Positions 1 to 10,410 of a stretch of DNA of 64,000 bases are shown here, in pieces; the stretch's first letter is position 1, and every line of letters starts with the position of its first letter. The stretch comes from Hemerocallis citrina (lineage: Eukaryota > Streptophyta > Magnoliopsida > Asparagales > Asphodelaceae). The notes under the pieces are model-generated. The model ran no database searches. It was not told where the DNA came from and saw nothing but the letters and a program-made list of their open reading frames with translations. The translations under genes and the position numbers were made by a program. The DNA is taken from the NCBI GenBank assembly GCA_017893485.1, contig CM030364.1:250407122-250471121 (forward strand). The letters are read 5' to 3'.

Positions 1-640
1 ATATTTCCTCCGAGAGGGAGTTATTTTCTACTTATAAGTCCACTACATGGCGTTGTGTAAGAACGGAAACTGGGTAGATTTGTGAAGTAGTAGGTGAAGT
101 GACAGTTGAGTTGAAGATATGAGGTCTAAATATATTCACTATAAGAGAAGATTTGCATATTCCTCTGTTGAAATGGAATCTGATTTTCTTGGGAACTCTT
201 GATGCACGAGGTTGTAGGTACACAGCTCGCAAGGTCGTCGAAAGGTGATTAGAAGTATGAGAATGGTTTGTCCAAGCCAAAAAAAATCTCTACAAACTTT
301 GGGGAATCCAAAATACTTGCTCAAGTGTTGCTCTTTTTCTCGTTATTCTTGCAAGTTCATCTAGTTTACCACAACTAGCACCATCAATTCGAGATCAAGA
401 TGTTCGAATATCGTTGCAAGTTGGATATTGCCTTGATGTAGGTGGAGTTCGTGCGGAGGATGGAAACTCAATGATAATGCCTATTGAGGTTTGCCCTTGA
501 TAGGGTATACTAATCGGTGAGATTGGGTAGAGATTTGTTCAACTAGAAGAAAAAGTTATTGTTCTAAGTGTTTTTGCAAGTGGAGTTTTAGTAGAGTTTG
601 GAAATGAATAATCATAACATGTGATAGGACTCGTATGCAA
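1..640. other. Unassigned sequence upstream of a copia LTR
   Basis: No convincing coding frame or recognisable domain. Because a purine-rich tract ends directly at the LTR start at 655, this stretch may be the 3' untranslated end of a copia element. That is inference; the sequence alone gives no protein homology. Confidence 0.3.
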
Positions 641-654
641 TCCAAGGTGGAGAC
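641..654 (+). other. Polypurine tract before copia LTR
   Basis: A purine-rich run (AAGGTGGAGA followed by C) abuts the first TG of the LTR at 655. In LTR retrotransposons this position primes plus-strand DNA synthesis and marks the upstream side of a 3' LTR. Confidence 0.5.
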
Positions 655-1393
655 TGTTGGGAATGTGTCTTTGAATACTGGTGGTTCAGATTAGAAGAAA
701 GTAAGATGAAGCACGGAAGTCGAACCATCGAAAAGAGTATAAGGAAAAACAGCTGCAGCAAGATGCATGCAAAGTTGCGGACGACTATCCTGGGGGAAGG
801 TCGACTACACCCCCTACCGCACATCCGACCACAGTTATACAGGGTTTGGCCGAGAGGAGGATGGTCAATCGATCTTTTTGGATGGTCGACAGCACTCGGC
901 TCTGTATATTTTCTGGGCCTTGTAAGGCCGTTTCAGCCCAATCTTCAACTCCAAGTCAGATCGTACAGCTCCTATTCAGTTACTTCTTCTACAGGTTATA
1001 TCAGATAACTGATAATCAAGATTAAACTAGGGTTCTCTCTATTCTTCTATATACAATGTAAACTCCTCCAATATGAGAGTATAGTACTTCATTGATATTT
1101 TCTCTATTACAAAGAGAGGCTTAAGAGAGAGATACTTCTTGGTGAGTGAGTTTAATTTCTTGTATTGAGTGAATCATCAACTCCTTGTAATCTCTTTTAG
1201 TTGAATATTAGATCTCCCTATATTTCCCCCGGATTAAGCAAAAGCTAATCGGGATAAATCCGCATTGTGTTTGTGTTGGATTGGTGGATCTACTTGCTTG
1301 CTCAATTGATTCGTCTCATCTACTTCGATTTCATCATTGCTCTATTTAGTTCCGCTGTGACACTGGGCGTTTGTTGATGCCCCAATCCCAACA
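655..1393 (+). mobile_element. Ty1/copia LTR (739 bp)
   Basis: The segment starts TGTTGGGA and ends TCCCAACA, an 8-bp perfect terminal inverted repeat of the TG...CA type. It is followed after two bases by a tRNA-Met type primer binding site and then a copia gag start, so it acts as a 5' LTR. A polypurine tract also sits immediately upstream, as expected of a 3' LTR. No second LTR copy is in the window. Confidence 0.8.
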
Positions 1394-1395
1394 AT

Positions 1396-1410
1396 TGGTA
1401 TCAGAGCTTC
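1396..1410 (+). other. Primer binding site, initiator tRNA-Met type
   Basis: TGGTATCAGAGC is complementary to the 3' end of plant initiator tRNA-Met, the usual primer for Ty1/copia minus-strand DNA synthesis. It lies two bases after the LTR end. Confidence 0.85.
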
Positions 1411-1434
1411 AGGTTGCCGAGTCCCTTGGTTAAG

Positions 1435-1539
1435 ATGACAGGTCACAGTCTTTTGAAGATCAAGCAGTTCGATGGAAAGATCAATTTCAATATTTGGAAG
1501 GTTGACATGTATGAAGGACATGTTCAAGAACTGATATAG
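1435..1539 (+). pseudogene. Copia gag N-terminal stub
   Basis: The ATG at 1435 opens a 34-codon frame ending at TAG 1537-1539. It contains KQFDGKINFNIWKVDMYEG, the typical N-terminus of copia GAG (F-D-G-x-N-F/Y-x-x-W). The rest of gag and all of pol are missing: sequence of a different element type follows directly. It is a fragment created by deletion or a chimeric junction. Confidence 0.75.
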
Positions 1540-2140
1540 GTAAAAATAAAACCAAGTCAGGATGGTTCAAATTCGGCACGAATCTTAAAGCTCTCAGGGG
1601 TAAAATGGCAATTTCACATATAAAAAGGAAGTTTAAACACTCCCCCAACTACTCTTATCCCTTCATGAAGAAGAGATAACTGATACAATCCAAAAATAAC
1701 AAGAATTATAGATAAATCATTATCTTGAAACAGACCAAAGGTGACGATAAATACCACCCCTACCTCCACCAGAAACATGTAATCAGCATCTTCTCCACAA
1801 ACACTCTTAACAAGTCTTCTTGATTTCTGACTTGATCGTCGGAGGGTCTATCGCCGGGATCAACCCCGGTGTCTCAGACATTTTTGCAGGTTAGCGGAGG
1901 CGATCATCACCACACGAATCAAAACCTACAACGCAAATGAGTCAGACCGTCAAGTCAAATCATTGTCAAAGGCAGTCAACACCATTGAAAGTCAAAAGGT
2001 GAAATTCTTGATTGTTCCTCCAAAGAATTCACATCATCTGGTTGCTCCCGTACCCAAAAAAGCAGCAATAGATTGGCGTCATCTGTGGGAAAAACAAAGA
2101 AAATCCGACCAAACTTCACCTGTGAAAACAGGTTTCCAAC
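1540..2140 (+). mobile_element. Ty3/gypsy leader fragment with primer binding site
   Basis: The stretch around 1830-1900 (a GTCGGAGGGT...CGCCGGGATCA pattern followed by TTTTTGCAGGT) resembles the U5 end of plant Tat-type gypsy LTRs. At 2074-2090 TGGCGTCATCTGTGGGA resembles the gypsy-type primer binding site (TGGCGCCGTCTGTGGGAA in other elements). A gag-like start follows at 2141. The upstream LTR boundary is not visible and may be lost at the junction with the copia stub. Confidence 0.5.
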
Positions 2141-2260
2141 ATGCCTCCTAAGGGGAAAGGGAAAGTGGCGGCCTCAAGCAGAAGAGCCAACCCTCTTGCT
2201 CCACCTCCTCCTCTTGAGGACCTTCCTCCCTCCTTTCAACAAATTCAACCTCAGCAATGA
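2141..2260 (+). pseudogene. Gypsy gag N-terminal stub
   Basis: A 39-residue frame begins MPPKGKGKVAASSRR, is rich in Lys/Pro and then Gln, and ends at TGA 2258-2260. A short basic, proline-rich N-terminus just after the primer binding site fits the start of a Ty3/gypsy GAG. No capsid or pol sequence follows, so it is truncated. The assignment rests on position more than on a diagnostic domain. Confidence 0.4.
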
Positions 2261-3825
2261 ATATGTAATCTTCCGTTGGGGAAGTAATCCTACTTTCTTG
2301 GCTGCATCTCTTGTTTGAACAAAATATTGGTCGTGTTGGCACAAGTCCGCAAATATGCAGTTAAAGACATCATAACTCATCCTATACTGCGTCCGAAACT
2401 AAACATCGCTAAACACCGAACCATGGATAAAATAGGCTTGCATCAGTTCCTTGCCACGTTCTTCCTAAAACCTCTCTGTGTTTGGTGCATGCCTCGGGTG
2501 TGAACCCCGAGTATTTGGTTGGTTTGCTGACTGATAATCAGCGATGGCTCTGAGCACAATGGCATTATTAGCCATCATCATCTCATCATATTCATCACGA
2601 GACTTTCGAATCTTATTCAGCAACCTCTTCAGTGAAGACTTAAAGGAGAACAAGTGTGTAATGAGTAAGAGATGAGAAATATGAAGATTTATTGAAATAA
2701 TTTTCTGGACCTATGAAGCTTATTTATTGACATTTTTCTTACAAACTATTTAAATAATACAAAAAATAAAGTTCTGACCCTAACCTAACGGGTGGAAACA
2801 ACTATCAAAAAGCAAATAAGCAGTAACTGCCCTAGTGCCCCAGAGCCCTAGAGCCCCAGTGACCTTGACCCGGTGACCCAACGGGTGAACTTGTTCTAAT
2901 GGTACTCATCTATTCAACTGGTTTTGACACCAAACACAACTCCTCAATGATTCAAACTAGCTTTGAGATTATCCAATTTCTTGTTTAATTTATTTGAATT
3001 CTCTCCATCAACAAGTAAACGCTTTATTACTATTATTTTTTGAAACAGTACCTTTGCCACAAACTTTTATTATTATTTGGAACAAGACACAAACTTTTAT
3101 TGCATCAAAAAGAATAAAAGAAAAAACACTCGCATGCGCAAACAAACTCTTGGATTCACATCGAATCAAAATAATTCATACTTGAAGACACGATATCCAT
3201 TACCTTCTCTCTTTTGACTTCAAGTCTTTTGATTCGCTCAACCATGTTACATCTAGCATTTCCCACGACACACCAATTACCAAAATCTCATACTCCACAC
3301 TATTAACATATTCCCACCATGTTAGAATCACAAACCTTCCAGAACTTGCAGTTCATATTGTTCCTCTGACAGAAATCGAACTTAAAAAAAAAGAACTATT
3401 TTGATTCAATCATCTCTTTATCAACTCATTTACTTTCATCATTAATCATTAGGATACCAAAAAAATCATACATCAATAAATTCTCATTCAAAAAATTGAT
3501 GCGTATCCCAATATGCCATTTCGACAGCTGCCTCTACAACCATAATAGACTGGTACTTGCACATGCGTTGCATGTTTTAATAAGATGAAAATGTTTTTTT
3601 TAATTTGAAGATGCACGTGCAGTGTACGTATGTATTGAAGAGTATAATGGGAGCTACACATGTGGTGCATGTGTCTAAGGAGGTTGGAATGGGAGAATTG
3701 GATTGGCCTGTGTTGTGCACCATCTCCATGATTTTGTAACCCCCCCCGCCCCAACCCATCTCCATTATTTTGTAACTTATCTCTTACTTCTTTGACCTCT
3801 TCTACTTCTTTCTTTTGTAACTTAT
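2261..3825. other. Unassigned AT-rich sequence
   Basis: I see no recognisable gene. A 60-residue minus-strand frame (2465-2641) is rich in charged residues but matches nothing I know. Short degenerate CCCTAG/CCCCAG repeats lie at 2830-2890. The stretch probably consists of decayed repeats. Confidence 0.3.
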
Positions 3826-3935
3826 GAGGTTCTGTGTAACCCTATAAATAAGTGGAGCACTCCACCTATGAAAAGTACCCAAAAAAATGTCCATATATCT
3901 CCTTATATTTTAATAATATTTTTTATATATTTTTA
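3826..3935 (+). promoter_or_regulatory. TATA-containing LTR-like promoter fragment
   Basis: TATAAATA at 3843-3850 lies in a context (short leader, then a copia pol fragment) resembling the promoter of a copia LTR. If so, the old copia element has lost everything between its 5' LTR and its reverse transcriptase. The boundaries are not visible. Confidence 0.35.
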
Positions 3936-4393
3936 AATGGATTTGCAATATTAGTAGTTTATATGGATGATATAAATTTAATCGAGACTCAAAAAGAGTT
4001 CGAGAAAACTGTTGACTACTTGAAGAAGGAATTCAAAATGAAAGATCTTGGGAAAATAAAAAAATTTCTCAGCCTGCAGATCGAGAGAAGTTCTAGTGGG
4101 ATATTAGTCCACCAGTCCAATTATACCGAGAAGGTTTTAAAAATGTTTGGTATAGACAAGACACACCCACTAAGTACTCACATGGTAGTCCAATCTTTGG
4201 ACATAAAGAAAGATACATACCATTCTAAAGACGAAAATGAAAAAGTGTTGGAACATGAAATACCATACTTAAGTGATATTGGTGCTCTACTGTATTTGGC
4301 ACAATGCACTAGACCGGATATATCTAATTCCTTGAATTTTCTTGCTAGATGTAGCTCTACACCAACACCAACTGAAAGGCACTGAACTAGTAT
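3936..4393 (+). pseudogene. Old Ty1/copia pol relic, part 1 (RT C-terminus)
   Basis: The frame shows the end of the copia reverse transcriptase: VVYMDDINLI contains the catalytic YxDD box, followed by KKEFKMKDLGKIKKFLSLQI and LLYLAQCTRPDISNSLNFLA (the copia RT tail leading to RNase H). A TGA at 4383 replaces a residue expected to be Trp. The relic is cut at 4393 by solo LTR A; the same gene resumes at 27710 after the 5-bp duplication AGTAT, then again at 40088. Confidence 0.85.
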
Positions 4394-5218
4394 TGTAAAA
4401 CCCCGAATTCCAGAATACGGTAATTCGTAGCACAACATGATCTTTACTTCACTTCGTACAATTTTACAAGGAATTTAAAAACTTTTATTACATCAAGTTC
4501 TTTTACAACAACAACGCAGCGGAAATAAAATGAAGTACAACATGATATGAATGTACAATTTAAAACATCAACAACAAAAAAATGGGAAGTAATCTTTAGC
4601 ATCAATCATCTTTATATCTCCTTGCAAATCCAATGCCTGCATTTGAAACTGTGGGTATGTCAGTTGCTTACAACCGACGTTATATTATTAAACAGTGATC
4701 CTCACTATGTTGTTATATAACAATTTACTTACTTTAGCAACCACACACTTGAATGCATTACAAAGTGTAAAGGTGACTATCCTAAACATGTTAGTGTATG
4801 GTATGCCTTAGATGCCTAATACAGATGTTTACACTACGATGCACTAATGCATACTTGTTCGGATTCTATGCATCCCATACTACATAGGTCCGAGGGCAAG
4901 CCCTTAAGGTACTCCACATTATAGGGTTTTATATCCCACGCTATGCAACCTAACCCAATGAATATACTCCAATGCATAGTCACCGAAAAGTCACACCCCC
5001 AGGATATTGGACCTTACCGGCCTACCCCTAGCCCACCTTAGTGGATTTACTGGGCGTATCCTCAGCCACGAATACTAGCAAGTGGATCTCTCGCAACAAC
5101 GAATCAGGCCTACCCCTAGCCCACTTCAGTGGATTTACCAGGCATATCTTGTCTGTCCCGAACATTTCTAGGGACTGCAATCTCTTTACCGGCTTTTTCG
5201 ATGATAAATGGATGTACC
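4394..5218 (-). mobile_element. Solo LTR A, part 1 (3' end of the LTR)
   Basis: LTR A lies on the minus strand and reads from 27709 down to 4394. It is flanked by the perfect 5-bp duplication AGTAT (4389-4393 and 27710-27714) and has TG...CA ends. Removing the nested elements B and E leaves about 3.23 kb, the same length as sister copies D, E and F. This segment holds the conserved 3' end, the predicted splice acceptor (minus-strand AG at 4638-4637), the hairpin GTCAGTTG...CAACCGAC (about 4659-4677) and a block shared by the family (4839-4909). Element B interrupts it at 5219. Confidence 0.88.
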
Positions 5219-5432
5219 TGTAACACCCCGCAAAATTGGAAATGATAATTTTACCCCTCGTGTGTTACGCACATGTATTTTGTACCATTACTGTGATATC
5301 CGTAACACATTTTAGTATAAATATCATACTTATTTTGTATTTCAACTATTTATGCATTTCCCATCTTCTCAAAATTTATTTTATCCTATTTGAGACAACT
5401 CAAATATAAAATTCCAATCTGTATTTTTACGT
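5219..5432 (+). mobile_element. Element B, 5' LTR part 1
   Basis: It begins TGTAACACCCCGC and aligns with the start of the 3' LTR at 18478. The 5 bases before it (GTACC) nearly match the 5 bases after the 3' LTR (GTAAC, 21928), as expected of an old target duplication. It is interrupted by solo LTR C at 5433. Confidence 0.85.
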
Positions 5433-6113
5433 TGTAATATCCCGGACGGATATTATATTTTGATAATTATTATTTTTAAATTAAAATATTTTTTATGGAA
5501 ATTAATTGTTTTTCAAATAAAAAGTGACCTTGACATATATACTAGTAAGTATATACAGGTATTGTATCAGTTTTGTGCATTTGTGCAAAATCTTGAAAAA
5601 CGCATTTTTGATAAAAACGTCTGGAAAATCCCGGGCTTGTATTAAAAATAATTATTTTATTATTTTACTTTATTTCCAGAATTGAAATATTTTTGGTGGA
5701 TATCACCCGGTTTTGATAATAAACATTATCTATGTACATATACTAGTCGATATACGACTATTTTGTATCAAATTGATACTGGAATCTTCCATGCCGATAA
5801 TAAAATTATTTTATTTTTATTTCTAGGAATTAAATTATTTTTGTACTGATTTGTTCGTTTTCGCGAACGAAAAATATCTGTATAATTAGATATACGTACA
5901 AAATCGAACTGTGTCGATTTCGGGCATCGTGTAGTATGTGATTTGACAAATTTTATTTCATTTTTGATCCATAATCATGAGATGGACGGTTTGGATTGGT
6001 TTAGGGCTTGATTGTAAGATTAATTGCGAATTAAACCCCAAATGTTTCTAACCACAAAATGAGAAGACATGTGTTCTATTTTTCACCACAACTCTTCTCA
6101 CCTTCACCTATAA

Positions 6114-6138
6114 CCCCCCCCCCCCCCCCCCCCCCCCC
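6114..6138 (+). repeat. Poly-C tract of 25 bases
   Basis: An uninterrupted run of C follows CTATAA. Sister LTRs E, F and A have shorter C runs at or near the corresponding position. Confidence 0.95.
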
Positions 6139-6767
6139 TCCCCTCTCCCAAATGACCGGCCCCTTATTCCTCTAGGGTTAGGAAACCCTTTCTCCCTTGT
6201 GTGTTTCCCAATCTCCAATCCCAAATCCCTTCTTCTACTACTTCTACTTCTTGTTCCACTAAATTTTGTTTAGAAAAAGATTGAGAAAGAAAAAGAAATA
6301 GAGTATCAAAAGAAAAGAGGTTGATTTCATGATATTATTTTCTTCATGGAGGTGTTCTTGGTGTTCTTGAGGTGCAAGAACAAGGAGCAAGGAGAACAAG
6401 GAGCAAGTTCTTCCTACACGATTTAAGGGTGGGGGTTCTCAACTCATGTTTGTTTTGCTTGTTTATTTGGTTGTTATGTGTTATTTGGACTAGATTCATA
6501 TGCATAATCACTTTATGGACTAAAATAATGAGGTATACAGAGTTTGGAGTTGTAGAACACAAATTAAAACCATAAAAATTAGGTTTTGGTTGTTGTAGGG
6601 TCGATTTTATTTGACTATGTAAACAATAGAATTTTGACCCGAAATTTATGTGGAAGGTTCTCATATCTGTTATTAGCATGCTAGAATTTTTGGGGATTTT
6701 TTCGGAGCCATTTTGATGGGTGAAACAATTGTTTCCCCCAAAACAGCGAGCGCAGGTAAAAGACAGC

Positions 6768-7830
6768 ACTGCTGTTTTGCTTCTTTGATGTTTTTGAGTG
6801 TTTTACCGGATGAATCTGAAGTTCAGACCAACTAGAGAGTTGTATTAGACATCTTCCCCTTTCCGAATTGAGCTCTCGGGTTAAATTCCGATAAGCGGAG
6901 TAGGAGTTATGCCGTTTGCAAGGTACAGCAACTAGCTGTCTTGACTGGGTCTTGCTGTTTTGCTTCTTTGATGTTTTAGAGTGTCTTACCTGTAGAATTT
7001 GAAGTTCAGACCAACTAGAGAGTTGTAGTAGACATCTTCCCCTTTCCAAATTGGCCTCTCGAGTTAAATTCCAATAATCAGAGTAGGAGTTATGCCGTTT
7101 GCAAGGTACAGCAACTAGCTGTCTTGACTGGGTCTTGCTGTTTTGCTTCTTTGATGTTTTAGAGTGTCTTACCTGTAGAATCTAAAGTTTGGACCAACCA
7201 GATAGTTGTAGTATACATCTTCCCCTTTCTGAATTGACCTTTCGGGTTAAATTCCGATAAGCGGAGTAAGAGTTATGTCGTTTGCAAGGTACAGCAACTA
7301 GCTGTCCTGACTGGGTCTTGCTGTTTTGCTTCTTTGATGTTTTAGAGTGTCTTACCTATAGAATCTGAAGTTCGGACCAACTAAATAGTTGGAGTAGACA
7401 TCTTCCCCTTTCCGAATTGGCCTCTCGGGTTAAATTCCGATAAGCGGAGTAGGAATTATGCCGTTTGCAAGGTACAACAACTAGCTATCTTGACTGGGTC
7501 TTGCTGTTTTGCTTCTTTGATGTTTTAGTGTTCCTACCTATAGAATCTGAAGTTCAGACCAAATAGAGAGTTGTAGTAGACATCTTTCCCTTTCTGAATT
7601 GGCCTCTTGGGTTAAATTCCGATAAGCGGAGTAGGAGTTATGCCGTTTGCAAGGTACAACAACTAGCAGTCTTGACTGGGTCTTGCTATTTTGCTTTTTT
7701 GATGTTTTAGAGTGTCTTACCTGTAGAATCTGAAGTTCGGACCAACTAGAGAGTTGTAGTAGACATCTTCCCCTTTACGAATTGGCCTCTCGGGTTAAAT
7801 TTGGATAAGCGGAGTAGAAGTTATAGGCTT
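6768..7830 (+). repeat. Tandem array, about 183-bp unit, six copies
   Basis: The landmark TGTTTTGCTTCTTTGATGTT recurs near 6768, 6952, 7135, 7318 and 7501, and with one change near 7684. Units include conserved stretches such as GAAGTTC...ACCAA and TTATGCCGTTTGCAAGGTAC. More divergent copies continue to about 8400. Short frames inside, such as the minus-strand one at 6681-7049, are by-products of the repeat. Confidence 0.9.
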
Positions 7831-8539
7831 TCAAAGTTTCAGTTTTCCTTGGGTCAAGTTGGTTGTTTTTGTTACCGGTTGTGTATGTTCGACGAGTAGG
7901 AATTTGGATTTTCTTGAGGAATCTGAGAAACTGGTCAACTGGAAAGTTTTAGTAGATGTTCTCACCTTTTCAAATTGTCCAGTTTTGTTAGATTCCGATA
8001 AGTTGAACAAAAGTTACAAGCTACAGAAGTGTTGACTTCTTGTTGAAAATCGGTAGTTTGGTAACTGTTTGCGTATGTTCGACGAGTAGAAACTTGGTTT
8101 TCCTTTGCAGAATCTGAGCAACTGGTCAACTGAAAAGTTTTAGTAGATGTTCCCACCTTTTCAAATTTTCTAGTTTCGTTAGATTCCGACAAGTAGAGCA
8201 AAAGTTACCAGCTTGCGAAGTTTCAACTTTTTGTTGAAAATCTGTAGTTTGGGTAAACTATTTGCGTGTGTTCAATGGACCGGATTTTGGATCCCTTACA
8301 AGATCTGAAATAGTGTTCCATTAGAGAGTTATGGTATATATTCTTACCTTTCTAAAAAGTATATTTCTGTCGAATTCTGACAAGCGCAGCTCTGGTTGCT
8401 TCTAGGTTGTCAGAAGGTTTTTATGTCGCTTTTTGCTCTTTTCCTTGGTAGTATGTTTGTATTAGATTGTTTGTAGATTCTTCTGTTGCTTTTAAGATCA
8501 AGAGTTTCTAGTAAGCACGTTCGGTTGCTTTTAGGTTGA

Positions 8540-8765
8540 TTACCTGTATGGTTATTTTCATATGTAGGTTGTTGTCTCATGCGTGGCTTGCCTGGCCCGT
8601 ATGTAGCTGTAGGTCCCATACGTAGCTTATTTGGCTAGTATGTATGTTGTTGTCTCACACGCGGCTCGACTGGCCCGTATGTAGCTGTTGGTCTCATACG
8701 TAGCTTATTTGGCACGTATGTATGTTATTGTCTCGTACAAAGCTCATTGGACTCGTATGTAGGTA
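8540..8765 (+). repeat. Degenerate repeat, about 76-bp unit
   Basis: GTTGTTGTCTCA recurs about 76 bp apart (near 8570 and 8646), and GTATGTAG/GTATGTATGT half-units recur between. Copies are imperfect. Confidence 0.65.
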
Positions 8766-8859
8766 TTGTCTTGAATAGGTAGGCTGTGAGTGGATCCGAG
8801 GAGATCATAAGAAGTCTAAATTAAGACTTGGTTAATTGTGTCGACAAATTGTTACACTC

Positions 8860-9287
8860 TCTAGAAGAGGGACATGTACGGTGCTTTTTCATATCAAGTT
8901 GGAAGCACGGTGCATGTCTCGCTTGTTTAGTTAGAAGAGGGACACGTACGGTGTTTTTTCATGACAAGTTGGAAGTACAGTGCATGTCTCGCTTGTTTGG
9001 TTAGAAGAGAGACACGTACGATACTTTTTCATGACAAGTTGGAAGCACAGTGCATGTCTCGCTTGTTTGGTTAGAAGAGAGACACGTACGGTACTTTTTC
9101 ATGTCAAGTTGGAAGCACAGTGCATGTATTGCTTGTTTCGTTAGAAGAGGGACACGTACGGTGCTTTTTCATGTCAAGTTGGAAGCACAGTGCATGTCTC
9201 GCTTGTTTGGTTAGAAGAGGAACACGTACGGTGCTTTTTCATGTCAAGTTGGAAGCACAGTGGTATGTCTCGCTTGTTTGGTTAGGG
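8860..9287 (+). repeat. Tandem array of a 70-bp unit, six copies
   Basis: GTACG followed by a T-rich stretch occurs at 8876, 8946, 9016, 9086, 9156 and 9226, exactly 70 bp apart. Each unit contains TCAAGTTGGAAGCAC or a close variant and CTCGCTTGTTTGGTTAGAAG. Low divergence suggests recent expansion within LTR C. Confidence 0.95.
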
Positions 9288-10410
9288 TTAGTGACATCGT
9301 TAGGGTAGTAACAGTTACTTAGCCACTTTTATCTATAAATTGTCAAAGGGTGAGAGTTGGTGTTAGGGATGATACCCTATAATCCAACCTCTCCTATAGG
9401 CTGACACTAGGTGGTGTTATCGGGATGTATTCCCCTGTCAAAGAGATACGGGCGGTACTTTTTCATGACAAGTTGGGAGTATGGGTTCCGTATCTTGATT
9501 GTTAATTCCTGAATGTGCCATTATAAGAACGAGAGGGTTTCCCTAGGAAAATAGACCCTACGATCCCGGCAGGTTCTATATCTTCTCATGACCAGTTGAG
9601 GGCACGGAAGAAGGTTGACAAGTATCTTGTAGTTCATGTTGGCTTTTGAGTGAGGTCCGGTACGTCGGGCAATAGTCGTCAGTCATGTAGTATTATGTCA
9701 GGAACAGGGTGGGTACAAAAGTAGAATTCATGGCGTGGGTTCAAATCTCTATATATGAAGAAACGGCTTGATATGGGGCATATGTAGTATGGGCTGCATA
9801 CTGTTCCAGAGTCTTTCTTGCATTAGAATAAGACCATCCCTGCATTAGTAATCTTGCATTAGAGTCTAAGTCATAACATACACTGACACATCAACTATAT
9901 ATATACACGCTTCTCTTTTCATCAATCTGTTTGCTATAGTTGAGATTCGCTGCTAGTTATCAACCTTAAAGCGTCAGTGAATACTGACGTCCCCACTTCT
10001 ATAGGTACTGGATTGCAGAAGTACGGGTAAAGGATTCAGGAGGACTCAAGGCGAGAGAAGCAAGAGTCATTTTCATTTCTGCTGCATTATATGTTGTTTT
10101 TCTATTGTTCCATTGTAACAATTTTGTAATCGATTTATTGTTGGAAAGCATCAAGTGAAATACCAAGTGTTCCTTATTCATTGTACTCTGATGTAATATG
10201 TTGAAAGTTGTAACACTTGGGATTGTAAAGGTATTATTGTAACACTGTTGTAATGTATTGCAATTTGTAACATTCGGATTCGTAATACATTTGTGTGGAA
10301 TAAAAAGTTTTAAATTTACCTATTTTTCTGTGTGTTGTGGATAATTGAAGAAAAGATTCTAGTTTATGTCACGGTTTCCCAGTTCCCAGAAATCGGGGCA
10401 TTACATACGT

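Larger units (their letters stand above)
5433..10405 (+). mobile_element. Solo LTR C (4,973 bp), divergent family member
   Basis: It starts TGTAATATCCCGG and ends GGGGCATTACA, with the perfect 5-bp duplication TACGT on both sides (5428-5432 and 10406-10410). The uninterrupted target is visible in the second LTR of B near 18690. No internal second LTR copy and no coding domain are visible, so it reads as a very long solo LTR. Its 3' part keeps the family hairpin (9972-9989). It also holds a 25-C run (6114-6138) and tandem arrays of about 183 bp and exactly 70 bp. Confidence 0.82.

Noticed and set aside
2465..2641. Minus-strand 60-codon frame as a real gene
   Set aside because: No ATG at the start, no known motif, and surrounded by repeat fragments.
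6681..7049. Minus-strand frames inside LTR C
   Set aside because: They repeat in step with the 183-bp tandem array and have no recognisable domain.
8860..9287. CRISPR-like array of regular 70-bp repeats
   Set aside because: Whole units are similar with no unique spacers, and it lies inside a plant LTR; it is a tandem repeat.
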